A stretch of 64,000 bases of DNA from Tetragonia tetragonoides (GCA_038025085.1 CM076140.1:33895001-33959000), one strand, 5' to 3'; shown: positions 45,195 to 57,152, numbered from the stretch's first letter. A program made the numbers and translations. The notes: a model not told the origin generated them from the letters alone.

Positions 45195-45741
45195 AGCTAT
45201 GAATCACAATGGAAATTTCAGGAAAATTCTCCGATAATGCAATTAAAAAAACCCTAGATATCCCTAACTCATCAGAATTGTTATTACTACCATACGCATT
45301 GTTCAAAACAGATACAACAATCTCACCGAAAAACTCAGCAACCTCGGTCGCAAACTCGGGTGATAATTCCGTCGCTTTAACGACATATTTGAAGAACTCA
45401 GCGTAGAAATTGGAAATAGCATCAATGGCGAAAGATTGTGGCCAGAATGATAGTTGAAACGACGTCGTAATTGATCGAAGAAAGTTGAGGATCGTGGTTT
45501 GAGGACGATAATCAAGAGATTCAGAGCATTGAGAGAGAAACCTAGCAATGGCGAGAATCGCATTGAGCTGAGATCGCGAAATTCTTGGAGATCCAGCGTT
45601 GAAAAACTCTGGCGAAGGACAACGGGAACAAATACATATGATTTTTTCGTTGAATTGCGTAGGGTTTTTGGAAATCAAATTGCATAGCTTGAGGAGAGAG
45701 AGAGGGGAGGGAAAGAGTGGTGGAGAGAGAGAGGACTTCAC
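45195..45741 (-). pseudogene. PI4KA1: captured fragment of phosphatidylinositol 4-kinase alpha, N-terminal region
   Basis: The minus strand encodes an open frame of 194 residues from 45741. Residues about 16-175 (LCNLISKNPTQFNEKI, RISRSQLNAILAIARFL, SFWPQSFAIDAISNFY, ELSPEFATEVAEFFGE, AFL/FLIALSENFP) read like the extreme N-terminus of plant PI4K-alpha, a large lipid kinase making phosphatidylinositol 4-phosphate at the plasma membrane. The kinase domain, at the far C-terminus of a protein of about 2000 residues, is absent. The frame runs into transposon sequence after about 45195. The call rests on remembered family sequence, not a search. Confidence 0.65.
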
Positions 45742-45895
45742 TAGTTTGAGGAGAGAGAGAGGAGTTCACTGGTTTGAGGAGAGAGAAAGAGGAGAGAGAG
45801 AGGAGTTCACTGGTTTGAGGAGAGAGAAAGAGGAGAGAGACGTGGTTAAGGAGAGAGACGTGGTTGAGGAGAGAGAAAGAGGAAAAGTGGGTTTC
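45688..45895. repeat. GA-rich repeat (5' leader of the captured fragment)
   Basis: GAGAGAGAGA runs alternate with a phrase of about 40 bp (GAGTTCACTGGTTTGAGGAG) in two to four copies, and GACGTGGTT occurs twice near the end. On the minus strand this is CT-rich and lies directly before the PI4K-alpha ATG, as many plant 5' leaders do. Confidence 0.75.
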
Positions 45896-46279
45896 TGAGG
45901 TGGGTTGAATTTCAATTTGATAGTTTTTTGCTGTATATTTGAAATATAAGGTTCAAAGGCTTATCCAAATTACCCAAAATTTGGCCCAAATACAAATGTG
46001 AAATATTTTGGGTAGCCAAACACCTGATTTGGGCCAAATGGGAGATTTGAAATCAAATAGTCATATCCAAACAGGCCATAAGGTAATTGTTCTGAACACT
46101 TCACTCTTTCTTTGAATCTTTAAGACATACACTCGACGTTCTATTTTAAGTTTTTGAAATTATGAGGTGAAATTGTGAAGTACGGGTTAGATCCTTTATC
46201 TATGGGTGTGTCCTTATAGAATTGCAGGTTTGAGTAAGATTTGCATACTATTTGCTCAAATATCATGCCTACCCGAAGC

Positions 46280-46528
46280 CTCGTATGACACCAACATTTA
46301 ATTGACAATGATTTGTGTCATGGCTGCCAACAGGAGAGTGAGACAACTTTTCAGATGGTGTTTGATTGCATGCCCTTCAAGCAAGAAAATCTGGGAGCTG
46401 AGTCCTTGTGGTGCTGCACTTGACATAGAAGGAATGGAGCCCTTTAGGGAGTTGCTCGGTAAATGGACGGAGTTATTGGATGAGAATCTGTGGAGATTGG
46501 CGTGCTTTGTAGCTTCTATTTTGTAGAG
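46280..46528 (+). pseudogene. remnant of a different LINE (zf-RVT zinc motif)
   Basis: In one frame 46316-46370 reads CHGCQQESETTFQMVFDC, a C..C....E...F.C pattern like the zinc motif after plant LINE reverse transcriptases. In the next frame KKIWELSPCGAALDIEGMEP...LLGKWTELLDENLW continues as such proteins do. A frameshift separates them. It is not from the L0-L6 family. Its small size allows only a modest call. Confidence 0.5.
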
Positions 46529-48145
46529 TTAAGTCATAAGTAGCGTGAGAAGTATATTTAGCGTATTGTGGATTATGTGGCTTTTGTACAAAATAGTGTG
46601 GGGATTGACGTGTTTTGTATCGTCCATTTTGTAGAGTTAAGTCATAAGTAGCATGGAAGAAGTATATTTAGTTATGTGATTTTTGTACAAACTAGACGGT
46701 AAATTCAGGTCTTGATTGCATTAGTGCGAGATGGATTGTAATATCTAAATCTTTGTTCTATTATTTTGGTAATTAAATCTTTGCTCTTGAACAGAGATAC
46801 AATTTGTTCAACAATGGACGAATTTGTTTCCATTATAATTACCTAGCGGAAGAGTCACGTGCATGCGAAGTGATTTACAATCTTTGCTATAAAAGAATAT
46901 TAAGGTTGTGGTAAAACAATATTAGGTTGTCGTAAAATATAGCAACTTCTCTTTTATTGGAAAATATAGTAATTTAAGAAAGCAATTAAGTAAAATATAC
47001 TTTTTTTTTAAGATATCACAAATGCACATAACAATCCAAATTTTATCACTTGCAATTATTGTTCGGGAAATTGACTAATCACGAAAAATTGATTCATCAA
47101 ACTTATGACAAATTTGTTTTCCATTATTATTACTTACGATGTAGTCACGTCCTGAGTAATTAATGATCGTTATACTAAAATAATATTAAGATTGCACTAA
47201 AATTTCTTTTTTATAAAGAAAATATAGCGATTTAAGAATCAATTTAGTAAAAGATATTTTTTAGGATATGACAAAGTACATAACCCTATACTATAGTCCT
47301 TAATATTCTGTTTTACTGATAAAATCTTACTGTAAAAAGATTATTTTTACAAGTATTTTTATTAATTTCCAAGCATTTTTAATCTCTTACTTCCATGTGA
47401 AAAATTGACATGTTTTTTTTTTTCTTCTTTTTTGTAAGAATTCTTTCATATCATTTATGTCTCATCGCCTAGACTAAAAAACTTTCATGTTATTCTCTAA
47501 TTGAAATAATAATAATCTTCATGAATTTGTAGTCTTATATAGGTTGTAGGTACATACGTATAGGTAGACATTAACTTGTCAAAGAGCCAGTAAAGTTTCC
47601 AACTTTGTAGCAGTTTTGTTTAAGAGAAAGTAATTGTCGAATAATACTAATGTATTTACAGGTTATTTGTACTCACAGTAAAGTTTGTCATAATAGAGTG
47701 AACTTATGGTATAAATCGTTTTGAAAGTACTTTTGCAGTGCAACATAATTTTATGGTAGAACAACTTATCAAGGATACACAAGTTTTGTGTGACTAGAAA
47801 ACCTAGTATATACTAGAAGTCTAGAACCTTTCTTCACATATTAACAGTAAAGTTTGTAACGATATAGTGACATTCTCACATAAACAGTTTCAAAAGTCGT
47901 TTTTGTAAAATATGTCAAACTAGAATGTCATGATTTAATGGATGAGTACAATATTACTTCAACTTCTTCTTCAAAGGTTATACCACAATATTATAAGTAA
48001 TTGAGGATATACTTTCTTCTCTTTCTTGCCTATCTTTCACATCATTTGAATAAGAATAATTCTTATTTTTTCTTGAACAGATAAGAATAATTCTTCATGT
48101 ATCTATAATAAATGTTTTAACTCCCTCAAAAAAAAATTGTTTTTA

Positions 48146-48540
48146 ACAATGAAGTGAAGTTATGACATGAATAGATTTTATTAAAAGTACTATTATATTG
48201 TAGATTGTTTGTTTTTCCCTTTGATGTATCTAGTACTGCCTCCTATCTAGTATTGTTTTGACTCACTAAGTTAACTTTAAAATCTTGACTCACATATTTT
48301 TATTTCATGGATCAAGCTAAGGTGAAGAGTTAGTTATAATGCAGCTAAAGACTTTAAAGTGTTGAAATTGCATTTTCAAAATCCCAATTAAACAGATGCT
48401 AATATTGGTGATTTGTTGATAGGAATTAGTTATTTCAACTGTTGATTACTATATATAACTACTACTTCTAAAGTTTGAGCATGTATATTAATCAACATCC
48501 TAGGTGTATGGGATTCGAATCCACACATACGTGTAATTAC
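48146..48540 (+). repeat. direct repeat, first copy (about 395 bp)
   Basis: Starts AACAATGAAGTGAAGTTATG and ends ACACATACGTGTAATTAC. It is repeated at 48572-48967 with only a few substitutions, giving a 426 bp offset. Non-coding. Confidence 0.9.
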
Positions 48541-48571
48541 AGTACATTGGTGCTCTTGATTTATTTTTTTT

Positions 48572-48967
48572 AACAATGAAGTGAAGTTATGACATCAATA
48601 GATTTTATTAAAAGTACTATTATATTGTAGATTGTTTGTTTTTCCCTTTGATGTATCTAGTACTGCCTCCTATCTAGTATTGTTTTGACTCACTAAGTTA
48701 ACTTTAAAATCTTGACTCACATATTTTTATTTCATGGATCAAGCTAAGGTGAAGAGTTAGTTATAATGCAGCTAAAGATTTTAAAGTGTTGCAATTGCAT
48801 TTTCAAAATCCCAATTGAACAGATGCTACTATTGGTGATTTGTTGATAGGAATTAGTTATTTCAACTGTTGATTACTATATATAACTACTACTTCTAAAG
48901 TTTGAGCATGTATATTAATCAACATCCTAGGTGTATGGGATTCGAACCCACACATACGTGTGATTAC
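48572..48967 (+). repeat. direct repeat, second copy (about 395 bp)
   Basis: Nearly identical to 48146-48540; differences are few (for example CATGAATAG against CATCAATAG). The two copies are separated by only about 31 bp, so this is a recent local tandem duplication. Confidence 0.9.
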
Positions 48968-50041
48968 ATTATATCAAAATTATACGTACTTTTGTTGTCT
49001 TATAGGTACATATATCTAGATAGACAATGAAATTATCAGATAGCTAGTAAAGTTTTTGATTTTGTAGTAATTTTGTTGATAGAAGCAATTGTCAAATCAT
49101 AGTAAGGTATCTCCAATTTTCTTGCAGTAAAGTTTGCAGTAATGAAGTGACATTATAGCATGAACAGTTTGAAATTACTATTGCGTTGCGAAATAATACC
49201 ATCGTAGAGTAGCTCTTTAAGGATACCCGTAAGAGTATTAAATGTAGCAATAATTTGGATGATACATGTAAAATTATTTGTTTTGCACTAAGATTTCATC
49301 CATCAAAACATGATGTTTGGGTATAGAGTTAAGGATACGAAAGAGTATGAGATTTTGTGTGTAAGGAATAATACATATATGGTATGAAAAAAAATAAATC
49401 AAAAACATCATCTCTTCTAAACGAATTAAGAAAATAAAATGTAACGATAACTTACAGCGATATGTGTACCAGTATGCGTTTTACAGTAAGATTTTATCTA
49501 TCAAAATAGGATATTAGGATATTGAGTTAAGAGTATGAGGTTTTTGATTTCTTATGACGGTTTGATAGACAAAATTGCACGATGACAAAATTGCACGATC
49601 AAGGTTTTGTTTGATTCAACTTAATTTTACTTAAATTCAGCCCAGTTCAGTTCAGTTTAATTCAGTACAGTTCATATGTAACTTTATCACTAAGATAACT
49701 TTTTATTCCGATATAAATTAATGATAATAACTATGTTATCGAAGATCTCAAAGCATACTTTCAAATGAGTCTAATATTGTATATGTTTGGACGAATTTTA
49801 AATGATTAATGGTCAAGTAAAAAAAAAATCAATTTAGTTCACTTCAATTCAGTTCATTTCAGTTCAGTTTCGTTAAGTTTTTTCCAAGTTTAAATCATGA
49901 CTTTGATACTTAAAGCATGTGATAATCTTTCAACGACCTTACTTTTCCAACCAACTTGTTGTCTTGTAGGTACATATGTTTAGGTAGACGGTGAACTTAA
50001 CAGAAAGTCAGTAAAGTTTTCGATATTTTAATATTGTTAAG

Positions 50042-50875
50042 TGATGCGTAAACTAGCTCGTTAAAATCTCTCACTTATATTGAGTCTCTCAAGAACAAAA
50101 CTTGCGAAATTAAAAGGGATAAATTGGACCTCACCACAAATGAATCCTAAAGGTAAAACCACCAGATTCAATTGATAAAGGAGCCACTCAAACTCACCAC
50201 TCAAGTTATAAAGGCAAAGCCACCAAACAAGAGATAAAGGGTTTAAGATTTCAGAAATAGAGGCGGCACTCTATCAGTTTTTCTCATTCACATAATCTGA
50301 GTATTACATTCGATTTCATTACATATTTATAGGCTCAAACATGCAACAAACCCTAATGGAATACTCTAGAAAGAATCCTTGATGTCCTCATGAGAAAAGG
50401 CCTCAAAAAGTGATCCTAAAACTGTTTGGTACTCAGTTGTAATTCTAGCGACCAAAGGGTCCCCAATAGTACAAATTGGAGCGTGCCCTTTGTATTGCTG
50501 GTCATTAATGCGCCTTGGCTCCTCTTGAGCTGGTAGATGTCATTATCACTTGATCCCCAAGGCATAAAACAAACCCAAAAGGAGCAGGTTACTAGGATCA
50601 ATGACATGGCACCTAATTCCCACCCGTTAGCTGCACTAATGTTGATTAACGTCTACTTGTACGGAATTAAAAGACTAATTATATTAATCTAAATTATTGA
50701 AAGCATTTAAATGATAATCCTGATATTTTAGGTGTCCCTAATGAGTAGAGTACACCTCCTATTGTGTGCCTTGGTGCCAAACAAGCTTGCAATCTGAGAT
50801 AGAGAAGGGATGCTCGCCCATAGCATGGTCAAGCTTGTTCTTGGAGCAGCAGCTTGCTCAATTGATTTCGTATCA
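50042..50875 (-). repeat. 3' LTR of the CRM-like element
   Basis: On the minus strand it starts TGATACGAAATCAATTGAGC and ends ...GAGCTAGTTTACGCATCA. The last 49 codons of pol are inside its first 150 bases. It matches the 5' LTR closely. Confidence 0.92.
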
Positions 50876-52686
50876 TTCTCTCCTTCTTTTTTGGGACTTG
50901 ACCTCAAGTCCTCAAGGTAGTCATCAGCAAGATAAGGACTTAAATCACCCACATTGAACGTGGTAGAAACAGATGAGTCTCCTGGAATTTCAATTTTGTA
51001 CGCGCTTTCCCCAATCTTTTCCAGCACCTCAAATGGACCATAAGCTCTTGGCATCAACTTGTTCTTCCTCTTTGAAGGGAACCTCTCCTTCCTTAAATGA
51101 AGCCAAACCAAGTCACCAGGTTCAAAAGATGGTTGTTTTCTGGTTTTGTTGGCTTTTGCTTTGTACGTTGCGTTTGCCTTCTCAATTTGAGAATTTACTT
51201 GTTCATGGATCTTTTTGACTTCCTTGGCTTTCTTCTCAGCATCTACACTCACTCTAGCCTCAATGGATAAAGGGATGAGGTCAAGAGGCGTGAGAGGATT
51301 CACACCATAACATATCTCAAAAGGAGTCCTCCCGGTTGTGTAACTAGGCGCCCTATTGAATGCAAATTCAGCATGGCACAACTTCTCATCCCAATCCTTC
51401 AATGTCTTCTTTATCATGCTCCTCAAAAGGGAACCAATAGTCCTATTTGTGACTTCGGTTTGCCCATCCATTTGAGGATGGTGAGAGGTACTAAACAACA
51501 ACCTAGTTCCAAACAAATGCCAAAGTGTTTTCCAGAAATAGCTCAAAAACTTTGTGTCCCTATCTGATACTATGCTCCTTGGAACACCATGCAAACGCAC
51601 AATCTCTCTAAAGTAGAGATTAGCAATGATAACAGCATCATGAGTTTTGTTGCAAGGCACAAAATGTGCCATTTTTGAGAAACGGTCTACAACAACCATA
51701 ATTGAATCTTTGCCCCTTTGAGTTCTTGGAAGTGCCACAATAAAATCCATACTCAAATCCTCCCAAGGCTGATTAGGGACAGGAAGTGGAGTGTACAAAC
51801 CCTTGTGGAAGTGAGCTTTTGCTTGGTGGCATGTTGCGCACCTTGCAATAACAGTTTGCACATCCTTCAACATGTAAGGCCAATAAAAGTGCTCTAGGAG
51901 GATGTCATAGGTCTTGTCAATGCCAAAGTGACCAGCTAATCCTCCACCATGAGCCTCCCTAATGAGTAGATCCCTCACGGATCCCTTGGGAATACAAAGC
52001 TTATTGTTCTTGAAAAGAAACCCATATTGAATAGAAAAGGGGCCAGAAGACAATTGAGCATCTTCCTTGAAGTACGAGGAAAAATCTTCATCATCCTTGT
52101 ATAGCTCCTTAAGAAAAGAAAACCCAAGGACTCTAGCTTCCAAGATGGAGAGCATAGAGTAGCGCCTAGACAAGGCATCAGCAACAATGTTTTTACTCCC
52201 CTCTTTGTGTTTGGACACAAAGGAATAAGCTTGAAGAAATTCAAACCACTTTGCATGCCTAGGATTGAGCTTGTGCTGTCCATTAATGTACTTCAAAGCC
52301 TCATGATCAGAATACAACACAAATTTCTTGGGCTTGAGGTAATGAGACCAATGCGTGATTGCTCGAATCAAAGCATAAAACTCTTTGTCATAGGTGCTGT
52401 AATTGAGCCTAGAACCACTCAATTTCTCACTAAAGAAAGCTAAAGGCTTCCCTTTCTGAATCAAAACTGCCCCAATGCCAACACCACTTGCATCACACTC
52501 CAATTCAAATAGATCATCAAAATCTGGCAATCCGAGAATAGGGGTTGCACTAAGCTTATTTTTGAGCAATTCAAATGCCTCAATTGCTGCCTTGGTCCAT
52601 TGAAAAGAACCTTTCTTCATACAATCAGTAATAGGAGCCAATAAGGAAGAGAAAATCCTTATAAAACGCCTATAAAACGAAGCCAA
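50728..52686 (-). pseudogene. CRM-like pol part 2: RNase H and integrase, extending into the LTR
   Basis: This frame of 652 residues begins at MASFYRRFIR, which belongs to the end of the reverse transcriptase and the RNase H connection. RNase H is recognisable (FFSEKLSGSRLNYSTYDKEF, YSDHEALKYI, NIVADALSRR). Integrase has an HHCC finger (H..H near 51945-51930; CATCH near 51838), then MDFIVALP, SDRDTKF and DGQTE, so the D, D and E residues are all present. It ends with FNVGDLSPYL and a tail of about 60 residues without a chromodomain, the last 49 within the 3' LTR. The frame is open, but it is out of phase with the reverse transcriptase. Confidence 0.9.
50876..50892 (-). other. polypurine tract of the CRM-like element
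   Basis: On the minus strand AAAAAAGAAGGAGAGAA lies directly before the 3' LTR start TGATACG. Confidence 0.8.
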
Positions 52687-54380
52687 CCCATGAAATGAAA
52701 GCTTCTCACCTCCGTGAGTGTCTTAGATTCTGGCCATGACTTGATTGCCTCAACCTTTGATGGATCCATTGAAATCCCATCTCTTGAAACCACATAGCCC
52801 AAGAATACAACCTCATGTGTCAAGAATTCACATTTCTCGAGTTTCCCATACAACTTATGCTCCCTAAAAACAGAAAATACTTCTTTCAAGTGTAATAAGT
52901 GCTCATCTTCTGTTTTAGAGTAAATCAGAATATCATCAAAGTAAACCACCACAAACCTCCCTATATAAGGCATTAATACCTCATTCATGAGCCTCATGAA
53001 GGTACTTGGAGCATTTGACAGCCCAAAGGGCATCACTTTCCACTCAAACAGCCCACCTTTCGTTTTAAATGTTGTTTTCCACTCATCTCCGTCCCTCATT
53101 CTAATTTGATGATAACCACTTCTCAAATCAATCTTGGAAAACACACAAGCACCATGTAATTCATCAAGCATATCATCAAGTCTTGGAATGGGATATCTAT
53201 ACTTAATAGTAATGTTGTTGATAACCCTACTATCAACACACATTCTCATTGTTCCATCCTTCTTGGGCACCAAAAGAGCTGGTACCGAGCATGGACTCAT
53301 GCTAGGTTTGACATAACCCCTAGCCACAAGCTCATCTACTTGCCTTTGCAACTCCTTTGCTTCACTAGGTGAGCATCTATAGGCTGCTTTATTGGGTAAA
53401 ACAGCCCCTGGAACAAGATCTATTTGATGCTCAATACCCCTAATTGGAGGCAAGCCCGGCGGTAGGTCACTAGGAAACACGTCCCCAAACTCTTCAAGCA
53501 AAGGTCTCACAAGCATGGGCACCTCACATTCAACATCTATATTGTTCTCTTCAACAACCAGAATAGAAAACACACAAACACCTTTGTCTAATTCATGCAC
53601 AAATCCCTTTTCTCCCAAGTAAACACCATTTCCAGATTTACTCTCATTTCTAATTGGTTCATTAGGTGGTAATGAAGCAAGAGTAATTTTCTTCCCATTC
53701 ATGAACAATAAATATGTGTTAGCAAAACCATGATGAAACACCTTTCTATCATATAACCAGGGTCTACCAAACAAGATATGACATGCATCCATTGGTATCA
53801 CATCACAAACAACATCATCTCTATATGAATTGCCAATAGAAAATGGAATTGAGACTTGACGGGTTACCTTTACCTCATTTCCTTTGTTGAGCCATTGAAG
53901 CTTGTAGGGACTTGGGTGCTTTGAGGTGGTCAAATTAAGTTTCTCCACCATGGTGGTAGATGCTGCATTTGCACAACTCCCACTATCTATGATCATGGTG
54001 CACACTTTTCCCAAAATCGTGCATCGTGAGTGAAAAATGTTCACGCGTTGGGATGGTTCTCTAGGGCCTTCATTGGAGTGCAAAGCTCTTCTCATGACTA
54101 ACAACTCACCATTATCAGCAATAATGATCTCCCCATCTTGAACTTGAGGTGACTCCTCATATTTCTCTTCTTCAGACTCAATTTCATCCAGAATCTCTTC
54201 AAACGTTGTCAATGCACGTTTGTTCCCACATTCAGCTTGGAAATGCCCATAGCCATGGCATTTGAAACACCTTTTCTCTTTGTTGAACCTAGATGGTTCC
54301 TTGATAGTCTCTTTGCCCTTCTCAACTTTAGGATTAGGCTCATTTCTGGTTCCACTTGTACTTCACTTGAAAAAGTTAGA
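52659..54380 (-). pseudogene. CRM-like pol part 1: zinc knuckle, protease and reverse transcriptase
   Basis: Reading on the minus strand, the knuckle CFKCHGYGHFQAEC (about 54275-54234) is in the same frame as the long pol frame (54212-52659), with a TGA about 100 bases upstream of it (near 54370). Protease motif IIDSGSCANAAS is near 53995. The reverse transcriptase has KKDGTMRMCVDSRVIN, KIDLRSGYHQIRM, MPFGLSNAPSTFMRLM and catalytic VVYFDDIL (about 52935). Near 52680 the frame is lost just after EVRSFH, so the connection to RNase H is broken. Confidence 0.9.
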
Positions 54381-54511
54381 CACGGGTCTAACAAATGGTT
54401 TAGGAGTGATTTTCTTGCTCTTCTCTTGCTTTGCAACCATCAAAGCCAGCTTCATAGTGTCTTGGGGAGTCCATCTTGGTTGTAATTCAACCCTCTCTCT
54501 AATGTTAGGGT

Positions 54512-55177
54512 TTAGGCCGTGAATAACCTAGCAATTGTGTGCTCTTGAGCCTCCCTCACTTCAGTTCTCATGAGAAGTTTCTCAAACTCTCTCACGTATT
54601 CATTGACATCCTTAGACCCTTGTGTGAGTTGAGTGAGCTGTAGATACAAGTCTTGCTTGTAAGAATCAGGAACAAAGCATTTTTGCATCAAAGACTTCAA
54701 CTTGGTCCAAGTTTTAATCTTGCCTTTGCCATCTCTTACACATTGGTGTTGTGTGTTCTCTAGCCACAATGAAGCATACTTCTTCAACTTAATGGATGCA
54801 AACTTGTATGATTTGCTGTCATCATAGCCCTTAGCCTCAAAATACCTCTCCATATTGTGAATCCAATCAAAGAAATCACTAGGGTCCATGCCACCTTCAA
54901 AATCAGAAGACTCAAGCTTAAGGTCTCTCATGTCGTCCCATGGTTCACCTCCTCTTCTTCCCCTTGGACTAGGAGAATAAGATTCTTCACTAGGATCACT
55001 TGGAGGTGGAGTACCTCCATCATCATCACCACGTCCTCCACGACGTCCCCTATGTCTCCTCCTACCTTCTCCTTGTAGGAGATCACGAATACCTTGTAAT
55101 TGCTGTTCGAGAGCATACATTCTACCCTCAAATTGGGCTTGCTCAAGAGTCATGTTTCGTGGAACTTCTCCGGCCAT
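54512..55177 (-). pseudogene. CRM-like gag, C-terminal part lost to a frameshift
   Basis: MAGEVPRNMT begins a 221-residue frame. An Arg/Gly-rich stretch (RRRHRGRRGGRG) is followed by the retrotransposon gag domain (DPSDFFDWIHNMERYF, YASLWLEN, LKSLMQKCFVPDSYKQ, VNEYVREFEKL). A missing base near 54530 turns the normal continuation into a stop after ARLFTA. The zinc knuckle lies downstream in the pol frame. Gag normally forms the particle that packages the element RNA. Confidence 0.88.
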
Positions 55178-55829
55178 TTTGTAGCTTGGTTCTTTCTGGT
55201 AGTGAATGTGTTTGGCTTAAAAGGGTTTATTTTGTAGTAGGCTAAGACAGAATAAGAAGATAATTGTGTTTAGTGAGGCTAAATCACAAACGCAACCTTT
55301 AGATCCAATATACTCAACGTGAGTGTTAGAGGAGTTAAGGTGTAATTCTAACCTTAATAGACAAAGAGAGAGAGAGAGAGATATATAGATAAGAAAAGAA
55401 GGGATTAAGACAGAAAAGAAGCCCCAACAATATCCACACAAAAATCAAACCACAATCAACCAGAATCAATCCAACAAAATCAGTATTGCCCAGTTCTTGT
55501 CCGTACACAACGTATGCATTCAACACAAATTATGACAGCCAAAACCACGAAAAAATCAAATGTCCACAAAGAGAGAAGTGTATATCTATACCTTAGAAAG
55601 CCAACCAAGAAGAAAAGACACAATATTTATCACTAGAACTCCAGATACAAGCATTTTTGCAAAACAGCTCCCAGACGCCGTCCTGCGAGAGCAGCAAAAC
55701 GTTTGAGCTTGAATGGAGGACCAAAACTCAATCTTTTTCGTTGATTCAACTTGGAGAAGAAAGATAACTTCCTAAAGTTTCAGAATACCAAATCAAACGA
55801 GCTAAAAAACCAAAGATCTGATACCACTT
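55178..55829 (-). other. CRM-like leader with primer-binding site
   Basis: About 650 bp between the 5' LTR and gag. The primer site TGGTATCAGATC (complement of 55815-55826) is three bases from the LTR end. A GA run lies near 55366-55382. No frame of interest. Confidence 0.8.
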
Positions 55830-56664
55830 TGATGAGTAAACTAGCTCGTTAAAATCTCTCACTTATATTGAGTCTCTCAAGAACAAAACTTGCGAAATTA
55901 AAAGGGAATAAATTGGACCTCACCACAAATGAATCCTAAAGGTAAAATCACCAGATTCAATTGATAAAAGGGCCACTCAAACTCACCACTCAAGTTATAA
56001 AGGCAAAGCCACCAAACAAGAGATAAAGGGTTTAAGATTTCAGAAATAGAGGCGGCACTCTATCAGTTTTTCTCATTCACATAATTTGAGTATTACATTC
56101 GATTTCATTACATATTTATAGGCTCAAACATGCAACAAACCCTAATGGAATACTCTAGAAAGAATCCTTGTTGTCCTCATGAGAGAAGGCCTCAAAAAGT
56201 GGTCCTAAAACTGTTTGGTACTCAGCTGTAATTCTAGCGACCAAATGGTTCCCAATAGTACAAATTGGAGCGTGCCCTTCGTACTGCTGGTCATTAATGC
56301 GCCTTGGCTCCTCTTGAGCTGGTAGATGTCATTATCACTTGATCCCCAAGGCATAAAACAAACCCAAAAGGAGCAGGTTACTAGGATCAATGACATGGCA
56401 CCTAATTCCCACCCGTTAGCTGCACTAATGTTGATTAACGTCTACTTGTACGGAATTAAAAGACTAATTATATTAATCTAAATTATTGAAAGCATTTAAA
56501 TGATAACCCTGATGTTTTAGGTGTCCCCAATGCGTAGAGTACACCCCCCATTGTGTGCCTTGGTGCCAAACAAGCTTGCAATCTGAGATAGAGAAGGGAT
56601 GCTCGCCCATAGCATGGTCAAGCTTGTTCTTGAAGCAGCAGCTTGCTCAATTGATTTCGTATCA
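55830..56664 (-). repeat. 5' LTR of the CRM-like element
   Basis: On the minus strand it begins TGATACGAAATCAATTGAGC and ends AGTTTACTCATCA, followed by a spacer and the primer-binding site. It differs from the 3' LTR by roughly two dozen substitutions and a one-base length change, counted by eye. Confidence 0.92.
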
Positions 56665-57152
56665 TTAAAAGAAAGAAATTGGGAGATAATAGCAAGACAT
56701 CTCTATTTTGATATCTCTAATCTAACCATGGTAAGCAACAGAGGTATATATGTTTAGGTAGACAGTGAACTTAACAGAGAACCAGTAAAGTTTTCTATAT
56801 TTTAATATTGTTAAGAGAAAGCAATTGTGAGATAATAGCAAGGCATCTCTATTCTAATATCTCTAATCTAACCATGGTAAGCAACAGAATTACATTCAGA
56901 GTCAAATAAGCATGAGCAGATAATTCAGTAGAACTATGTTACCAAAAAAATGTTTCAATGACTTTACCACGCGCAGAATTAATGCAAGCTATGTTACATT
57001 ATCTATTAACATTATCTAGTAACATTTTGACTTGAGCGGTCTGAAAAGGACTACTGTAATTTGATGTCTCAATTTTCATGTATTTGTAGTAATGTTTGCA
57101 AGAATGGAGTAATACTATTACTGTATTATATGAATGAGTTTTAGGATAATTT
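56665..57152. other. intergenic with a short tandem repeat
   Basis: Two copies of a segment of about 140 bp (AATAGCAAGRCATCTCTATT...CTAATCTAACCATGGTAAGC) start near 56685 and 56825. Between them is the phrase GTTTAGGTAGACAGTGAACTTAACAGAG, also found at about 49977 on the other side of the CRM-like element. The element therefore inserted into this repeat. Confidence 0.7.

Larger units (their letters stand above)
44901..46078. mobile_element. Pack-type PIF/Harbinger-like transposon with captured gene fragment
   Basis: The ends GAGTGCGTTTGGATA and TGGCCTGTTTGGATA (minus strand) are imperfect inverted repeats that extend inward (TATTTGATTTAAAT against TATTTGATTTCAAAT). Three-base copies TAA flank it (44898-44900 and 46079-46081). 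Between the AT-rich subterminal parts lies a non-transposon segment from the start of a PI4K-alpha gene plus its CT-rich leader. The 1178 bp element has no transposase. The insertion sits just before a donor-like GGTAATTG, so it probably interrupted an exon of the PDZ-like gene remnant. Confidence 0.75.
46529..50041. other. AT-rich intergenic DNA with diverged repeats, no gene
   Basis: There is no open frame of interest over 3.5 kb. Diverged copies of a phrase like GTAGGTACATATGTTTAGGTAGACAGTGAACTT...CAGTAAAGTTT occur near 47537, 49000 and 49965, and again at 56738 beyond the CRM-like element. A related phrase, CAGTAAAGTTTGYARYAATGAAGTGACATT, recurs near 47675, 47848 and 49125. Confidence 0.6.
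50042..56664 (-). mobile_element. Ty3/gypsy retrotransposon, CRM-like, nearly complete
   Basis: Two LTRs of 834-835 bp (50042-50875 and 55830-56664) enclose gag and pol on the minus strand. LTR ends are TGATACGAAATC and CTCATCA (minus strand). The flanks TTAAG and TTAAA form a one-mismatch 5 bp duplication. The LTRs look about 97-98% identical by eye, so insertion is fairly recent. Features pointing to the CRM (centromeric) clade are TGAT...ATCA LTR ends, a tRNA-Met primer site set three bases off the LTR, no classical chromodomain, and a pol frame that runs into the 3' LTR. Gag and pol have three lesions. Confidence 0.9.

Noticed and set aside
48513..48535. GGATTCGAATCC looks like the B box of a tRNA or SINE promoter
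   Set aside because: No A box at the right distance, no cloverleaf, and no A-rich tail follow.
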